Assembly: GCA_015501055.1 (NCBI GenBank)
Contig: JADNYV010000130.1
Location: forward strand, 41,888-105,887
DNA length: 64,000 nucleotides
Source of the DNA: Mucidula mucida
Lineage: Eukaryota > Basidiomycota > Agaricomycetes > Agaricales > Physalacriaceae
Direction: 5' to 3'
In this document: positions 1 through 11,992 of the stretch, piece by piece
Position numbering within the stretch: position 1 is the stretch's first letter
Layout of the letters: every line of letters starts with the position of its first letter
Position numbers and translations under genes: made by a program
Notes under the pieces: generated by a model
The model's input: the letters and a program-made list of their open reading frames with translations, nothing else
The model's database searches: none
What the model was told of the DNA's origin: nothing

Positions 1-32
1 ATAATTCTTCTCGAACGGTTGGTTCATTTTAG

Positions 33-1388
33 CCATCAAAGCGACCGATTTTGACCTCTGATTCCAGATGGCAGGCCTTCCTGTTCGGCCGCCCTCTGGC
101 TATCGCATCACACCATTTCGATACGCAACTACCCTCCTACTGTGACCCTGCTGTTGACAAGACGGGCCGACTCTACCTTCCTAACATTGCGCTTTTTCGA
201 CTGGCCCATATTCTGGGGGACATCATGGATGACGCAGTTTCTGTTCGCCCTGTGCGATACGACAACGTCCAGGCCAATGATCGTGCGCTAACTCAGTGGA
301 TGGAAAACCTTCCCCACGAGCTTGACCTGGACGAGTACCGAGTAGCGCGTAATCTTGCCTCTCCTAATACTGCGATGCGTCGGCAAGGTGTGCAGAGCGT
401 CATAATACGGACATCATTCTATCACATTCGTTTCACCCTTCACCGTCCTTACGCCGCGCATGCACATGGCTCACCGTCAAGAGCGCTGGGCATAGATGCC
501 CAGAAAGCTGCAGAGAGTTTAGAGACTGCTGTTGGGGCGGCAGACAAATTAATAACGATGGTGGGACAGTCAAGACCGGACTTTTTGGCAAATTCATCAC
601 TGGCGGTACCAGGACATATGAATTGGGGTCCATTTCACTGTTTTACTGCGGCCATGTTCTTCTCGTTCCAGCTTATAGCGAATCCCGAACAGCCAGGCGC
701 AGGTCTATTCCGACAAAGCGTGCGGCGGGCCATGAGTACGCTCGAACAAGCTCGCGGAAGTTCTGTCGCCGACAAGGGATACGAAATCTTGCACGCGCTC
801 ACACCACTGTACTCAGGTGACCTTACACATCTAACACCAGAAGAGAAGGTCAGGAAACGGACGACCATTTTCAGCACTGTTCGTAAACTCGCCTTCCCGT
901 ACCACGACTCGCACGGCCCTCGACGCTATGGCGAGTCTTCGAGTGGCCGTGGCTCAGCTGATTCTCCTGCGACCTCTTCCGTTAGTCCACCCATGCAACC
1001 CCGTGTCTACGAGCTTCCCCAGCCCACTCCCAATCTGCAAGGAACGCCACAGAATGTGTACCCGGGCCACATGCAGTCGGTCATTGGATCCATCACGCAC
1101 TCGCCGGGGATGCAGATGTCGCCGGGGATGGTGTCTAACCACAGCCATGCGCTCTCGACGCCCACGACATATCAGCCCGACACGTACATCATTCCACAGC
1201 AACCGCCGCCACCACAGCAGATGTACAACGACAATGCCCGGTACTCATCTTACGTACATCCTGTTGACGAGTCGGCGATGTGGGGCGCGGCCGTGGGTTT
1301 CGGACAAGGGGAATGGTCCCAATTTTTGGACGGAATGTCAGGGGGTGTTCCGTCCTCATCTCGACATAGCCATCCTCAGGGCTCATGA
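33..1388 (+). CDS. Fungal-specific transcription factor, C-terminal part (cut by window start)
   Basis: This exon carries the middle and C-terminal part of a Zn2Cys6-type fungal transcription factor. The Zn2Cys6 DNA-binding region would lie upstream of the window. A likely splice acceptor (TTTTAG) precedes position 33 and the reading frame is then open to the TGA at 1386-1388. The segment starting near SRWQAFLFGRPLAIASHHFD and running through the helical IIRTSFYHIRFTLHRPYA stretch resembles the fungal transcription factor regulatory domain. The last ~150 residues are rich in Pro, Ser, Gln and Met, as in a disordered activation tail. The regulated pathway cannot be told from the sequence. The assignment to the family is good; nothing narrower is claimed. 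Confidence 0.8.
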   Translation, partial: PSKRPILTSDSRWQAFLFGRPLAIASHHFDTQLPSYCDPAVDKTGRLYLPNIALFRLAHILGDIMDDAVSVRPVRYDNVQANDRALTQWMENLPHELDLDEYRVARNLASPNTAMRRQGVQSVIIRTSFYHIRFTLHRPYAAHAHGSPSRALGIDAQKAAESLETAVGAADKLITMVGQSRPDFLANSSLAVPGHMNWGPFHCFTAAMFFSFQLIANPEQPGAGLFRQSVRRAMSTLEQARGSSVADKGYEILHALTPLYSGDLTHLTPEEKVRKRTTIFSTVRKLAFPYHDSHGPRRYGESSSGRGSADSPATSSVSPPMQPRVYELPQPTPNLQGTPQNVYPGHMQSVIGSITHSPGMQMSPGMVSNHSHALSTPTTYQPDTYIIPQQPPPPQQMYNDNARYSSYVHPVDESAMWGAAVGFGQGEWSQFLDGMSGGVPSSSRHSHPQGS

Positions 1389-1744
1389 CACCCGCATATC
1401 TCCTGTCTGTGTTGTTCTGTCATTCGCGCATCGTGTTTTTGTCTTGGTTTACATCTTATACCTTTTATTTTCTTCGGAATATCTTAAACTTTGTACATGT
1501 ACCACCAGACTTTATTAACCTCGCTGTGCACCCACCCCCTTTGTATGTACCAGTGTACCCCGCGCGAATACCTTGATGTAGCCATATACTCGATTGAATG
1601 CGTTTTGTTAATTCCGAGAACATTGATGTGATGGGATGTTTGAGCATGATAATAACAAACGTTAGCAAGGCTAGACAGAAATATAGTGATACAACCAGAG
1701 CAGAGACCATCATACAGACATGATATACGTTACAGAAAAAGATG
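1389..1744. other. Convergent 3' intergenic region
   Basis: These 356 bases lie between the ends of two convergent genes. The stretch is AT-rich with several TTTTATTTT-like runs suited to 3' UTRs and polyadenylation on both strands. No coding signal was recognised. Confidence 0.5.
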
Positions 1745-4700
1745 TCATCTAGTAAAGTTGCTAAGTTTTTCTACGCGCTTCATACGCGCGGAGATTTCCG
1801 TGCGCAGTTGCGCCAACTGGGGATCAACGACGTCCTGTTCTGCTGCAGCGATGAGGACTTGGTCAATAGTCGCGTAAGGGAGCCACGTCGACCCTGCGTT
1901 TTTTGGTGGATCTCGAGCCAGCCGCGCTTCCTCCTGTGTGGCAGAGAAATCAGGACTGCCAGAGAGGGCGAGACGAAAAGACGACGCGCGAACCTTGTGA
2001 ATCATTGATAGAGTGTGCTCTATGGCCTGACCAAAGTTGCCGTAACGCAGGTTGATGCGTATGAGGAACTCATGGTGATGAACCTAAAAAAAAACCTCAG
2101 CTCAAAACACTGAAGGGGCGGGAGAACGCAAAACGTTACCTCCAACACGGAAATCAGCCACGGCGGCGGAGGCGCCTTCTGATGCTGCATAATGGTTTCC
2201 AGAACGGTCCGCGAGTAGCGATAGTCCGTTTCAGGACCATCGTGGAACGCCAGCGACTGGCGTAAGTATCGCCAGGCCTTGTCGGCCATCGTGCCCGACC
2301 ACGACGAGCCTTATCGGTTAGCAGCCAATCCCATTATCTTCCTGCCTAAGTCGGGAGGTAAGCAACCGGGGGCGGAAAAAGAACACCGCGCGCCACGTAC
2401 AAGACGAAATCAGGCTCACGCGAGAGGTGGAGACACTGCATGGTCAGACGCGTGAACGTGTCCGCCATGTCGACCTTCAGACTCCGGGCAGTCGAGAGCG
2501 CACGGTCGAAGCAGTTCAGCTCCGTCAACCTGAGCACGATAGAAGAAGGCGGAAGGGGAAACTCTGGACACGCCGTTAGATTGCAGGAAAAGAACCCCCC
2601 AACCCCTCCACCAACTCACCGGAAGATTGGTGCCGGATATGGATATCCACCTGCGCAGTGAGTAGCGCGTACTCATATTGGATATCCTCAATGTGGACAA
2701 CCTCGTTCTCAAACCGGCCGGGCGTGTACCTGTCCTCCGGTATCTTTCTCAGCTTTTGGCGCTTCCTCGGCTATCAACTGTCAGTATCACTGTCATACGG
2801 GATACACCATCACCTACTTCGTGCTCGGAGTCGACAGCCCCAGGTAGTATCATCCAAGCGGTTTTGGGGTCTGCCAGCGACAAGGAGTTCAAGGCAATCA
2901 GATATGCCTCGCAAGTCTCCTTAACGAGCGATACCTCAGACGTGGAGCTGATTAGATGACGCAGCTTCCGAGCCCGTTGGTACATCGTTAGTGCCGCTAC
3001 GTGCCACTATCAACAAGATTGTTTGTGGACCGAAAACGAGAACACGCGCACCGTTCTTGTGGTCACCTCGGTTAGTATACCAGCCGTACAGAATTCGAGA
3101 ATAGTTCGGGCGCGCACGGGGATCGGCATTGCGTACTTTGAACGCCAGGCAGTCCTCTACTTCGTCGGCGAAGCCACTAAAGTTGTACGTCATCAAAGTC
3201 TGCGCTGCATTACCTTCACACATTTGGTACACCAAGTGCGAAGCGCTCTCTCGTTTTCTGGAGACCGGCATAAGTACATCGTGAGCCACAAGTGAAATAC
3301 TCACTGTTTCTCACTCGGGCACACGGTCCAGGCCGTATACGCATCGTCATAAAGACCTAAGTCGGTATACCCTTTAATGACCGTAGCCCACAACGCTGTG
3401 GGATCGTACTCTGCAGGAGCTATAGATATCGCGAGCTCCGTGAAGACGGTCTCTTGATAGGTGAGCGTCTTTGTGCGGAATAATGCAGCCGCATGTAGAT
3501 AGAAAAAGAAGGGATCATCGGTCAAGTCCACGTCCGTCAAGACGGCAGTCAACGCCATTCTATCGTCCGCAGAGAGTTGCTGGTCGGGGCCTAAAATAAA
3601 TGAGCACGGTGGACACTTAGTTCAAGATGAAACCCACCTAGACTACCAGCAAGTTTTTCGAACAAAAAAGTAGCATCATCAGCACGGCCAATGTTGATAT
3701 ACAATCGACCCAGAACGTAATTCACCGCAGGCGTCCGTGGAAGCCATGCGAGTATGTCCCGCGCGGTTTGGAAGTATCCCAGCTGGCGCAGCTTTTCGCA
3801 GAAGCTCACCTCCAGCTTCGCAGCAAACGAGGGCGAGATGCCCTGTAGCCAGCCAGCACTATCCCAAAACTCGTGTGCTGCCACACACACATCATGCTTA
3901 TTATGCGCATAGAAATGTACGAGCCGGTGCACCAACGAGGACGGTTCCCCGAGTTGTCCAGGGGTTCGAGTAACGTGCATGTTCTCCATTAGCGAGACCA
4001 CATCCTCCGAAGCAGACACGTCCTGGGTCCCGGACTGAGCAGTGTGATGAGCCTGCTGCCTCACCACGAATCTCATAACGGCAACACCGCGAAAGACCGC
4101 AAAAATTTCCGCGAGCAGGGCTGGATTCCATTGCTTGAGGTCATCTGCTAGGAAAAACAACAAGATGACGAGGCCGAAACCCAACTCGTATCTCGCATTT
4201 GCGGTAACGATGGCATAGTCAGCGGTTATGGCGCGCCACCACTCTGAACGAGGTGCAGATATGGTCGCCAACGTCTCTTCTTCCCTCTCCGCCTTGACCA
4301 CTTCCAAACCTCCGATCACATCAAGTGCGGTCTTCATAACATTCGGTAAATCCGGGAGCTCACTAAGCCGCTGCGTGATATCTTGCATTGCTTCTGCATC
4401 CAGATTGTCTCGGAAATTGGACCGCGTAGCCAGATCATGAATGATATCTGCCAACGCAAAGGCGAGATCTTGGTGTAGTATATCCACCAGACAATTCTCC
4501 AGGTTCATTAAAACTGGGGGCTTAGACGCGAGCGAACGGCCCAGAGGAGACCGAAAAGACCATATGGAGGAGCTGGAAGCGCATGATCAAGAGAAAGAGC
4601 TGTGTACAGGTGGATGGGCAGGTCTTCCGTGACGATGGCGCTACGCGTTCCCGCTCTATAACGATGACACTCTTGTCGTGCTTTCCTAACGCAAGTGGTC

Positions 4701-6280
4701 CGCGAGAACTACGCTCAATTTCACGACAGCGCGCGATGAAGCCTTCCCAATCGCGTTTCAAGGCATTCCAGTATTGCGCTGCATCAGAGCACCTGTATGC
4801 ACGTCACGGTGCAGGACGGTGGTGCATCCCACGATTGCAGCGATGTGCTCTCCGATAGTCGCGTACGCGGCTGACAGCTGGGGAGGGTGAGGGCCCGGGG
4901 AATTCAGGCACGCAGTCGTGTAGCTCTCGACTGCGAGCCGTAGGGTCAAAGGTGAGAACATCCCTGGGCGCATTATCACCTCGAAGAATTTGTTAGCTAG
5001 TGATCCAGACGAAAGGAGGACTTCCTCCAGATTGCCGGGTCAGCTCATCTGAGGAGGATAAGCCACGATTTTCCAGATGGGAGCGTCGACCGAAGAGTCG
5101 TCGAATCTGAGAAGCGTCTTCTCGATAGTTGATTGGCCTTGCCCGTCCCAGAGAGTGAACAGAGTGTCTCCTAGGATCATAAAGTCCTGCAGGTGACAGT
5201 AAGCAGTGCGCGTTGATGTTGGGAGATATCCAATCTCATGCAAGTGATCGCCCACAGCAACCATAAGGTAGAAATTGCCGCCGGATGTGGTCAGAGACGG
5301 CGTAGGAATAAATACGAGGACGTATATTCGGTCGTCGTCACCAGAGTTGGTAAAGACGCGGAGAAGGGATTGCGGGCCTGGATAGAGTAAAACCTGTGGT
5401 TTAACGCCATTGGTAGATGAAGACGGAGACGGTGTGGCTTCGCGACCTGGAGAAAGAGAGAGGACTTTGGAAGCAACACATCCAACTTTTGGCTTCCAGT
5501 ACCGAAGTACGCGATCTCTGGAGAGCGACCAGACAGAGCCAACGTCTGTAGGCCATGGATGACTCGCCAAAGCGACAATCTCGGCACCTTCAGAAGGGGT
5601 AGTAGAGAGAAATGATGTGAATGATGAAAGGAAGGAGCCTGGGTGGAACATCGTTTCAGTCCAGATATCTTGTTGTGGTGTAGTGAGTATGTGGCGTAAT
5701 GCTATAAGATGCAAAGACTCACCTGTAGAGCCTGTCGCGCCGGAATACTCTGTATCCAATCGCAGCAAAGCGCCATTCTCCAATCCGACAGCCACGCAAT
5801 GCGTCCCGTGAACGTAAACAACACCTTTGACACCATCGGCGTAGGCCTTGACAAGATATTCGCGTGTCGAGATGTTGCTGAGCTCGTTCTTCCATAAGTC
5901 TTGGTTTTCTCGAAGCGGAATGATCAAACGATGGAGAGAGCCTGCATGGGTGAGGGCTATATATGCAGCTCTTGGTCCTCCCATAAGAACAGACCAGGCG
6001 CAGATTGCACTGGAGACTGAAGTACGAAGCGTATCGGAAGGATATCCATGGAAAGCGATATGAGCTCGAGGATCAAGCCTTCATGGAGGACGCGTAGCAG
6101 AAACGTGCCGGTCTGTGTGGATTGTAACACGGTCGAGTAGACTGCATGTTCCGCTGGAAAGTTGGGGTCGGCAGAGACAGGAAAGTCAGTGGCCTTTGCC
6201 GTGGGTACTTGGACGTGATGTGCCTGCGTTGGGACATACAGAGACGACAATTGTGCCGCCACCAAAATCTCCCCTTCCAT
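1745..6280 (-). CDS. NUP160: Nucleoporin Nup160/Nup120, Y-complex scaffold subunit
   Basis: Multi-exon gene for the Nup120/Nup160 subunit of the Y (Nup107-160) complex, which builds the outer ring of the nuclear pore. The start is the ATG at 6280-6278 (MEGEILVAAQ). The first ~400 residues form the N-terminal beta-propeller (blocks LTHAGSLHRLI, YVHGTHCVAVGLENGALLRL, IVALASHPWPTDVGSVWSLS). Helical repeats follow (DWEGFIARCREIER, RYELGFGLVILLFFLADDLK, LGYFQTARDILAW). The last exon ends at 1745 with ...KRVEKLSNFTR. At least nine short introns separate the exons, for example after KLAGSL near 3640 and between 2100 and 2150. Oddity: around 5955-5965 the continuous family sequence ELHI...ALTHAGSL changes frame by one base with no plausible intron, which suggests a one-base deletion in a TATATA run. 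Identification rests on family resemblance; individual exon ends are approximate. Confidence 0.85.
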
Positions 6281-7611
6281 CGCGCCTATTCTTCTTTGAG
6301 TCGTCCGTAATTGGAACAAACAACGAGGACGCACCTCCGACCGTCAAGTATCACGAATACACCCTAATCCCGCGGCAGATATATGCCTTTTCGTTTGGCC
6401 TCTTCAACGTACAACTGCAAGAAAAGATCTGCCACGTGCCGACGCGATCTATGCAGTTACTCGTGACGTTCGTTTGAACTTGTCATCCCCCTGCTGAATC
6501 TTTGAAATTAGTCTTTTTCTGACTCTTTCGACACTCCAGGACATTGAGATTGGTAGACGAATTCAACATGGACAGCAACAACAGCCTTGCGACAAATGAT
6601 TGCAAGATACTGAACAATAAGGATCTATCATTGTTTGTCAACTCCTGAATGATGCTCAAGCTGATCTCTCCAGTAAATGTCTCATCCTGGAATCCGTATA
6701 TGGAGCCTGGAACACTGGATACTACCAGAAACAAATGTACACCAGGCAAGTTCTGGAACGGACCAAAGCGGAGTTTACTTGTAAGCCTGTGTTTACCCCC
6801 CGAAGGTGATACACACGCTGGAGAAGTGCCAGTATCAGTTCACGGGCGCGCCGCCTGCGTTGTGTTTGCTTATCCCAGAGCTGAACGGGCATGAGGAGCT
6901 GTAGACAGGATGTGTACACGAAAGAACGAAATGTGAGATCATCATTCTTTGTGTCAGCGTGCTACCTTTATCAATCGCTGGTCCAGGAAACTGTAGATTT
7001 GGGACGATCCATTGATCCAGTACGCGACGGGTTTAGTAAGGGAACAACAGGTATACAGGCATTAAGGATGCAGCAATATCAAGGCGAAGAGGAGAACACA
7101 CGCTGCTTGAATCCGGGTCGCCGATGGCTTTAATAGTGACAATACCATTGAGATTTATTGGGTTCCTACATGTCAGGTTGTACCGACGATGGCGACGGAG
7201 AGGTAGTGTGACGAGTGAGATAGTAAACTTTAAGTTCAACACGCACGAGCTTTGACTGCTGTCATCCCGCGCAAACACCGCTTCATTTAACCACGGGTAT
7301 GCATATGAGGTTATATATAGTCGGACGTACGTTGACTTACTCCAGATTAGCACCGTCAACCAGCTAGTATGTTCGACGGTACGCAGAGTGACCGCCACTC
7401 AGTGCACTCTTTGGCCGCGATCTGTCCAGCGCTTTTGGTATCTCGTGGCATTGTCTGGCGCTCTTATGGCTGCAACAAAGTGGTCTAAAAGTACACCTCA
7501 CCTGAACAAACGCGGATCTGCGTGCGAGAGTTTTGGTCCTTTATTGGTATCTCATTGATTTCAATAAAATCCTTGCGGTCATTGCTCGTGGACGTCGCTC
7601 AACTGGCCTGA
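6281..7611. other. Stretch with no gene recognised
   Basis: About 1.3 kb between the Nup160 start and the DUF6535 gene. Minus-strand reading frames of 65-121 codons exist (7398-7033, 6919-6722, 6749-6483) and could be exons of a small hypothetical gene, but none resembles a family I know and no convincing splice chain joins them. The part nearest 6281 must hold the Nup160 promoter. Confidence 0.4.
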
Positions 7612-10600
7612 ATGGAGGCCATGATGACAACACAAGAACAAGAACAAGAAACGCCTTCCAAAAACGGACTACCCTGCATACGCTGCCTGCTTTACGACCT
7701 CCATCGCGCCGAATCCTCTCAGCCACAATCCGTCATGAGCACTCAGCTTGCTTCTTTTTTCAGCGTTGACAACGACGACCATCCAGACCAGGAATACCTG
7801 CCCTTCAGTGAACATACTGCAGAGCCTACTGAGGATCAAGATGACAACGATCCTGCGAGCTTTCGCCCAGAATCCATCTCTGAACCCGAATCGCCCCATT
7901 TCGCACACGATTCCCATCCCTCCCCATTGCTAGACTCTGACGCTGGAGCTGGTTTCTTCCACGGTGAGGTCGCGACACCTGTCCAGCCTCGTGTCGACTC
8001 TATCCACGAAATTCCAAGCCTTTTATCCACTCCCCATCCCGCTGTTGCGCCTGCCAGTCCTACGGAGTCTGCTTCAGATCCAAACCCCGCTAACGCTCCA
8101 CCGCGCCTTGGTGCATTCTTCAAGTCCAACATCAACAAAACTACTCCCGTATCGGTAGCCCAAACTCTACCTGATTCTTCCCGTGAGTCGAATCTTCAAT
8201 CACCGCCTCCACATGGTATTCATCAATTTCCTTCTCAGACTACAACCGAGCAGCATCACCCGCTCCAAGCTCTAGGTCCAACGCTACCAATACCAGCACC
8301 GCTGCACCGCCCTTGGCTGAACGCGTCAGAGTTGGTGTCGACCAGAAATCCACATTGTGGGAATACTACAATCGCGAAGCGTCTGATTATGATCATGACC
8401 TCTTCCGCGGCTATCGAGAGACGCTGAACAGCAACCTCCTCGTCGTAAGAACCTTCCTTCCATACACCATATCGTCATGCTCATGCTCTCTGTCTCCATA
8501 GACCACTCTCTTCTTTGGCTTAGTCGCAGCCTTCCTCATCAACGCGCTCAATGTCAGTCCGGCAGAGATATACGCCAACGCTCTAAACCAGGCTGTCCTC
8601 GTCGCCGTCAACATCTCTTCCAACAACACGTTGCCCGCAGAATGGAAGCCCATAACCGCGGCCCAGCTCAGTCCCTCTCCCAGTTCCACGGGAGTTATTT
8701 CTGTAACTTTATGGGGTAGCTGCGTGGTAATATGTCTTGGGACCATGCTCTTCGCAACCTCGGCCAAGTCGTGGATGGTGGAGTACAATCGGGACATGAA
8801 GAATGGGAATCCTTTCAAGTGCGCGCAGAGACGTCAGCTTCGGTATGAGGAGTTGCTGAAATGGAGAGTCGAGACAATCATTTCCGCGCTTCCCTGGTTC
8901 TTTCAGCTCTCGCTCTTCATGTTTGTTATCGGGTTTTGCTTCACGCTGTTGGAGTACCATTCAACTCCGGGCAAAGTCGTCATCGCCATGAGCTGTGTTG
9001 TGCTTGGTGTTTATATCATCACGACCGTGCTGCCTCTCTTCATCCCGTCGTGTCCATACAACACGCCGGCAGTAGTACTCTTCCAGAGAATGTCCCGGCT
9101 GGTATCCCGATCTGTTCAGGCAGGCTGGTTGTATCTCGTGAAGCAGATATCGGTGGTTCTCGCCTCCTCCAACCTCACTTCCGGCAGCTGGACACTCTGG
9201 AGCAAAGACTTGTCCAAGTCTGTCCCGGTTCATCGGGTGGACAGCCACGAGCAGCAGCTCCTTGAGAAGTCAGATTCCGCATTGAGCTGGAAGGCTGTCA
9301 CGTGGCTTCTGACGAGTTCTCAGAACACGGCCACTACGGACATGGCGCTTCGCTCTTTGTGGAATCTTAAATACATTCCGAACCAGATTTCTGTCATCCT
9401 CCCCACCAAAGCACCTATCCTTCTGTATTCCAAACTCTCTGTGGAACTTGCGCAGCGCGAAGAGTCCTTCGAGCCTGTTGATCTCAACGCTCCCCATGAA
9501 CTGCAAGCCTTCCTAGTTAGTGCCGATATTACCGATTTCTTAGCTAGTTTTCTGCACTTGTGGAAGTGTATCTCTCTCGATGAGATTGACTCTGCTGAGG
9601 CTTTGGCTCGCATCACTGGGAGATCCTCCTACTCCCGGTTGCATTCGGAGTTGATGAATGCCTGGGATGGTCTGAAAGGGAGCTGCAAGTCCTTTGTCGA
9701 GTTGGATGGTTTGGGATGGCCGTATCATAATTTGGTGGCTGTGATTGGGACGGAACTTGGCCATTTTTATGTACATCCGGAAAATTTTCTGCAGGAGAAG
9801 GCAGAGGTGAAACCAGAGCATCCTCTGGCAGATGTCAAGACTCTGCTGCAGTGGCATATCTCAGATGTAAAGAAGAAGGATGGGAGTATGCATCTGAGGC
9901 ATCATAGCTTAGGGCTGCTATTGGATGCTTTGGCACATGCTCTGTGGAGGACAGATTTTGCAGTCTTGAAGGAGTATAGGAAGGATGTCCTGTCTCTTTT
10001 AGTTCAACTGCTGGGAACTCTGAGTGCACAGGATATCACAGTTTTCATGCCCTTGGCAGCATGTTTTGCTATGTTTTCAGATAGTAGTTCAGAAGTCAAA
10101 AAGTCTATCTTGATCAAGAGAATGAATATCAGAGCTCAGAATACCTACAGATCAGATTCAAACCCTGATTACTTAGAACTAGCTGCAGCAGTGCATCAGA
10201 CTTTCAAACTGTATCAGCAGGCTGAAGACTATGATTCTCAGCAGTGGCAGTTGATTTTGGCCTTTTCCAGTTTTGCAGATTCTACCAATACAGCAGATGG
10301 GCTAGTTGAAGAGCTGTTGATTGAACTTCCAAATGTTTATGTTGAGAAATTGGTCTCCAGAATCTTGGACAGTCCCGGCTCATATAAAAATCTCTCTTGG
10401 CTGCTACAAGTGATTTTTGTATTTTATTCTAGAAAAGTTGGTTCACTGGCTCTGAAGAGAAGTATGTTGGCTTATTTGCAAGAGATTCTCTGCTTCAATG
10501 CTGCAAACTGGCCAAATCATAAACATCAGACCCGGACTATTCTCAATATTCTGACTTTTTTGAAGTCAGAGCTGGGCGGAGAGACTTCTCAGAAGGAGGA

Positions 10601-10838
10601 AATCTGCCAAATCCTGATTCTTGCTATGCATGAAAGTCTTCAGGATCCTCATAGAACCGTTCTTCGTGGATTTGTGATGCTAGAATTATCTACAACTCTC
10701 AGTACAGTGCTATACACACCTGAGGACATATCAAACCTGAAAAGACTACTAAAAAGTTGGCATACCGATACAGAATTCCATTATTCTCTCTACGAACAAG
10801 AGGTCTGTACGAACATGTGTACTAGATACGATGTATAA
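7612..10838 (+). CDS. DUF6535 multi-pass membrane protein with disordered N-terminus
   Basis: Three exons, 7612-8182, 8239-8444 and 8502-10838, with GTGAGT and GTAAGA donors and CAG/TAG acceptors, give a continuous 1037-residue product. Residues 1-240 are rich in Ser, Pro, Asp and Glu and are probably disordered. Next comes the DUF6535 signature of basidiomycetes: LWEYYNREASDYDHDLF, then a first membrane segment (TTLFFGLVAAFLINAL), a short N-glycosylatable loop (VNISSNNT), a second segment (GVISVTLWGSCVVICLGTML) and the YEELLKWRVETIISALPWFFQ block leading to two more hydrophobic helices. The last ~700 residues are soluble and helix-rich without a recognised domain. The domain's function is unknown; in mushrooms it occurs as an expanded family. 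An internal start at Met-42 (position 7735) is possible. Confidence 0.85.
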
Positions 10839-10943
10839 TCCTACAACCTAAATTAACGTGGCATTACAAGGTACGAGAATTTGTATACCATTTCCCGGCG
10901 CAACTTGGAGGTATGTCTACTTTTCAAAGTATCCGAGATGCTA
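10839..10943. other. Convergent gene gap
   Basis: About 105 bases between two convergent stop codons, presumably overlapping 3' UTRs. Nothing else is visible. Confidence 0.4.
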
Positions 10944-11992
10944 TCATTCTTTCAAAGACAAGACAATATACACCTCGCCCCGTCTTCCCAAGAAATCCGT
11001 ACGGGTGTAGTTGGGATCATGCGCAAAGCCATCAAACACGGTCGTGTTCAACAACCAGTCATATACGTAGATACTTGGGGGACCTGACGAGTGGGAGATG
11101 CGCTCACTCTGGGCAGCGAGCATGGCGGTACGGTGCGAAGACGTTGCCTCTTGAAGATTACGATCGTCTAATGGCATCGAGAAAAACTGCGCCAGAAAGT
11201 TCAAGATGTCTCCAACAGTAATTCCTACGGACGGCTCTTCTGCAGAGACCCTGAGGGCCCAGGAAAACGATTGCGACACAATGCAGAGGTCTGAAAGCCT
11301 CGGGGACGTGGCAGGTTGACCAAAGATCGAGGTAAGGGCAACCTCTCCGCGCGTACTGAAGCACTTCGCATTCTGCAAAGAGGATTTCAGATCCCAGACG
11401 AGATGGTGAGACGCAACATCGAGCGCAGGATTTACCATAATCGAGGTGCGCGCGCGAACGATTATGGTGGACTCAAAAACGGGACCATCTATACAAGCAT
11501 GAGTCGGGAAACAAATTCGGGAGATGCGGAAGACTTACAGCCGGAGCCAGCGACCCAGGGTCCCATAAGAATCTTCTTGAACTCAGGAAAGTCATCCGGA
11601 CGTCTAGTGGGACGTGGAAGTCGTTGTGCTTCCTGTTTCCTACGCGCCTCTTCTTCAGCAATACGCAGCTCTCGGAGGTGTGCAGCGAGGTGAAATGCCA
11701 TGATTTCCAACTCGTCTCTATTTGCGGTAGCAGGAAGCATGACTGGCGGAATCGGACCATCATTCGGGATCTGGCCGACGTTCTGGATGGGTTTCTGGGA
11801 GTGCGAAGATGATTTTGAGGATGCACGGGGAGCGGATAGAGGTGGGAGGCCTTTAAATTGGACTTGGGGGGCAGAGGATGATGAACCGGATGGAGCGGAC
11901 GCATCACGACGCGCTCCGGAAGACTTGAGGATTGAACGAGGAGGCTGCTGGGCATGAGAATCGCGGGCAGGAAGAGGATGGGCAGGGTCCAT
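10944..11992 (-). CDS. DUF6699 domain protein
   Basis: Two exons, 11992-11539 and 11488-10944, joined across a 50-nt GTAAGT...TAG intron that keeps frame, encode 332 residues. The N-terminal 130 residues are basic, proline- and serine-rich (PPRSILKSSGARRDASAPSG) and probably disordered. The C-terminal half matches the layout of the basidiomycete DUF6699 domain: NPALDVASHHLVWDLKSSLQ, an ATSP-type core, VGITVGDILNFLAQFFSMPL, and a late DWLLNTTVFDGFAHD segment. The domain has no known function; it is common and often multi-copy in mushrooms. The chosen ATG is the first in frame that avoids the strongly hydrophobic upstream frame reaching 12144. Confidence 0.75.
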
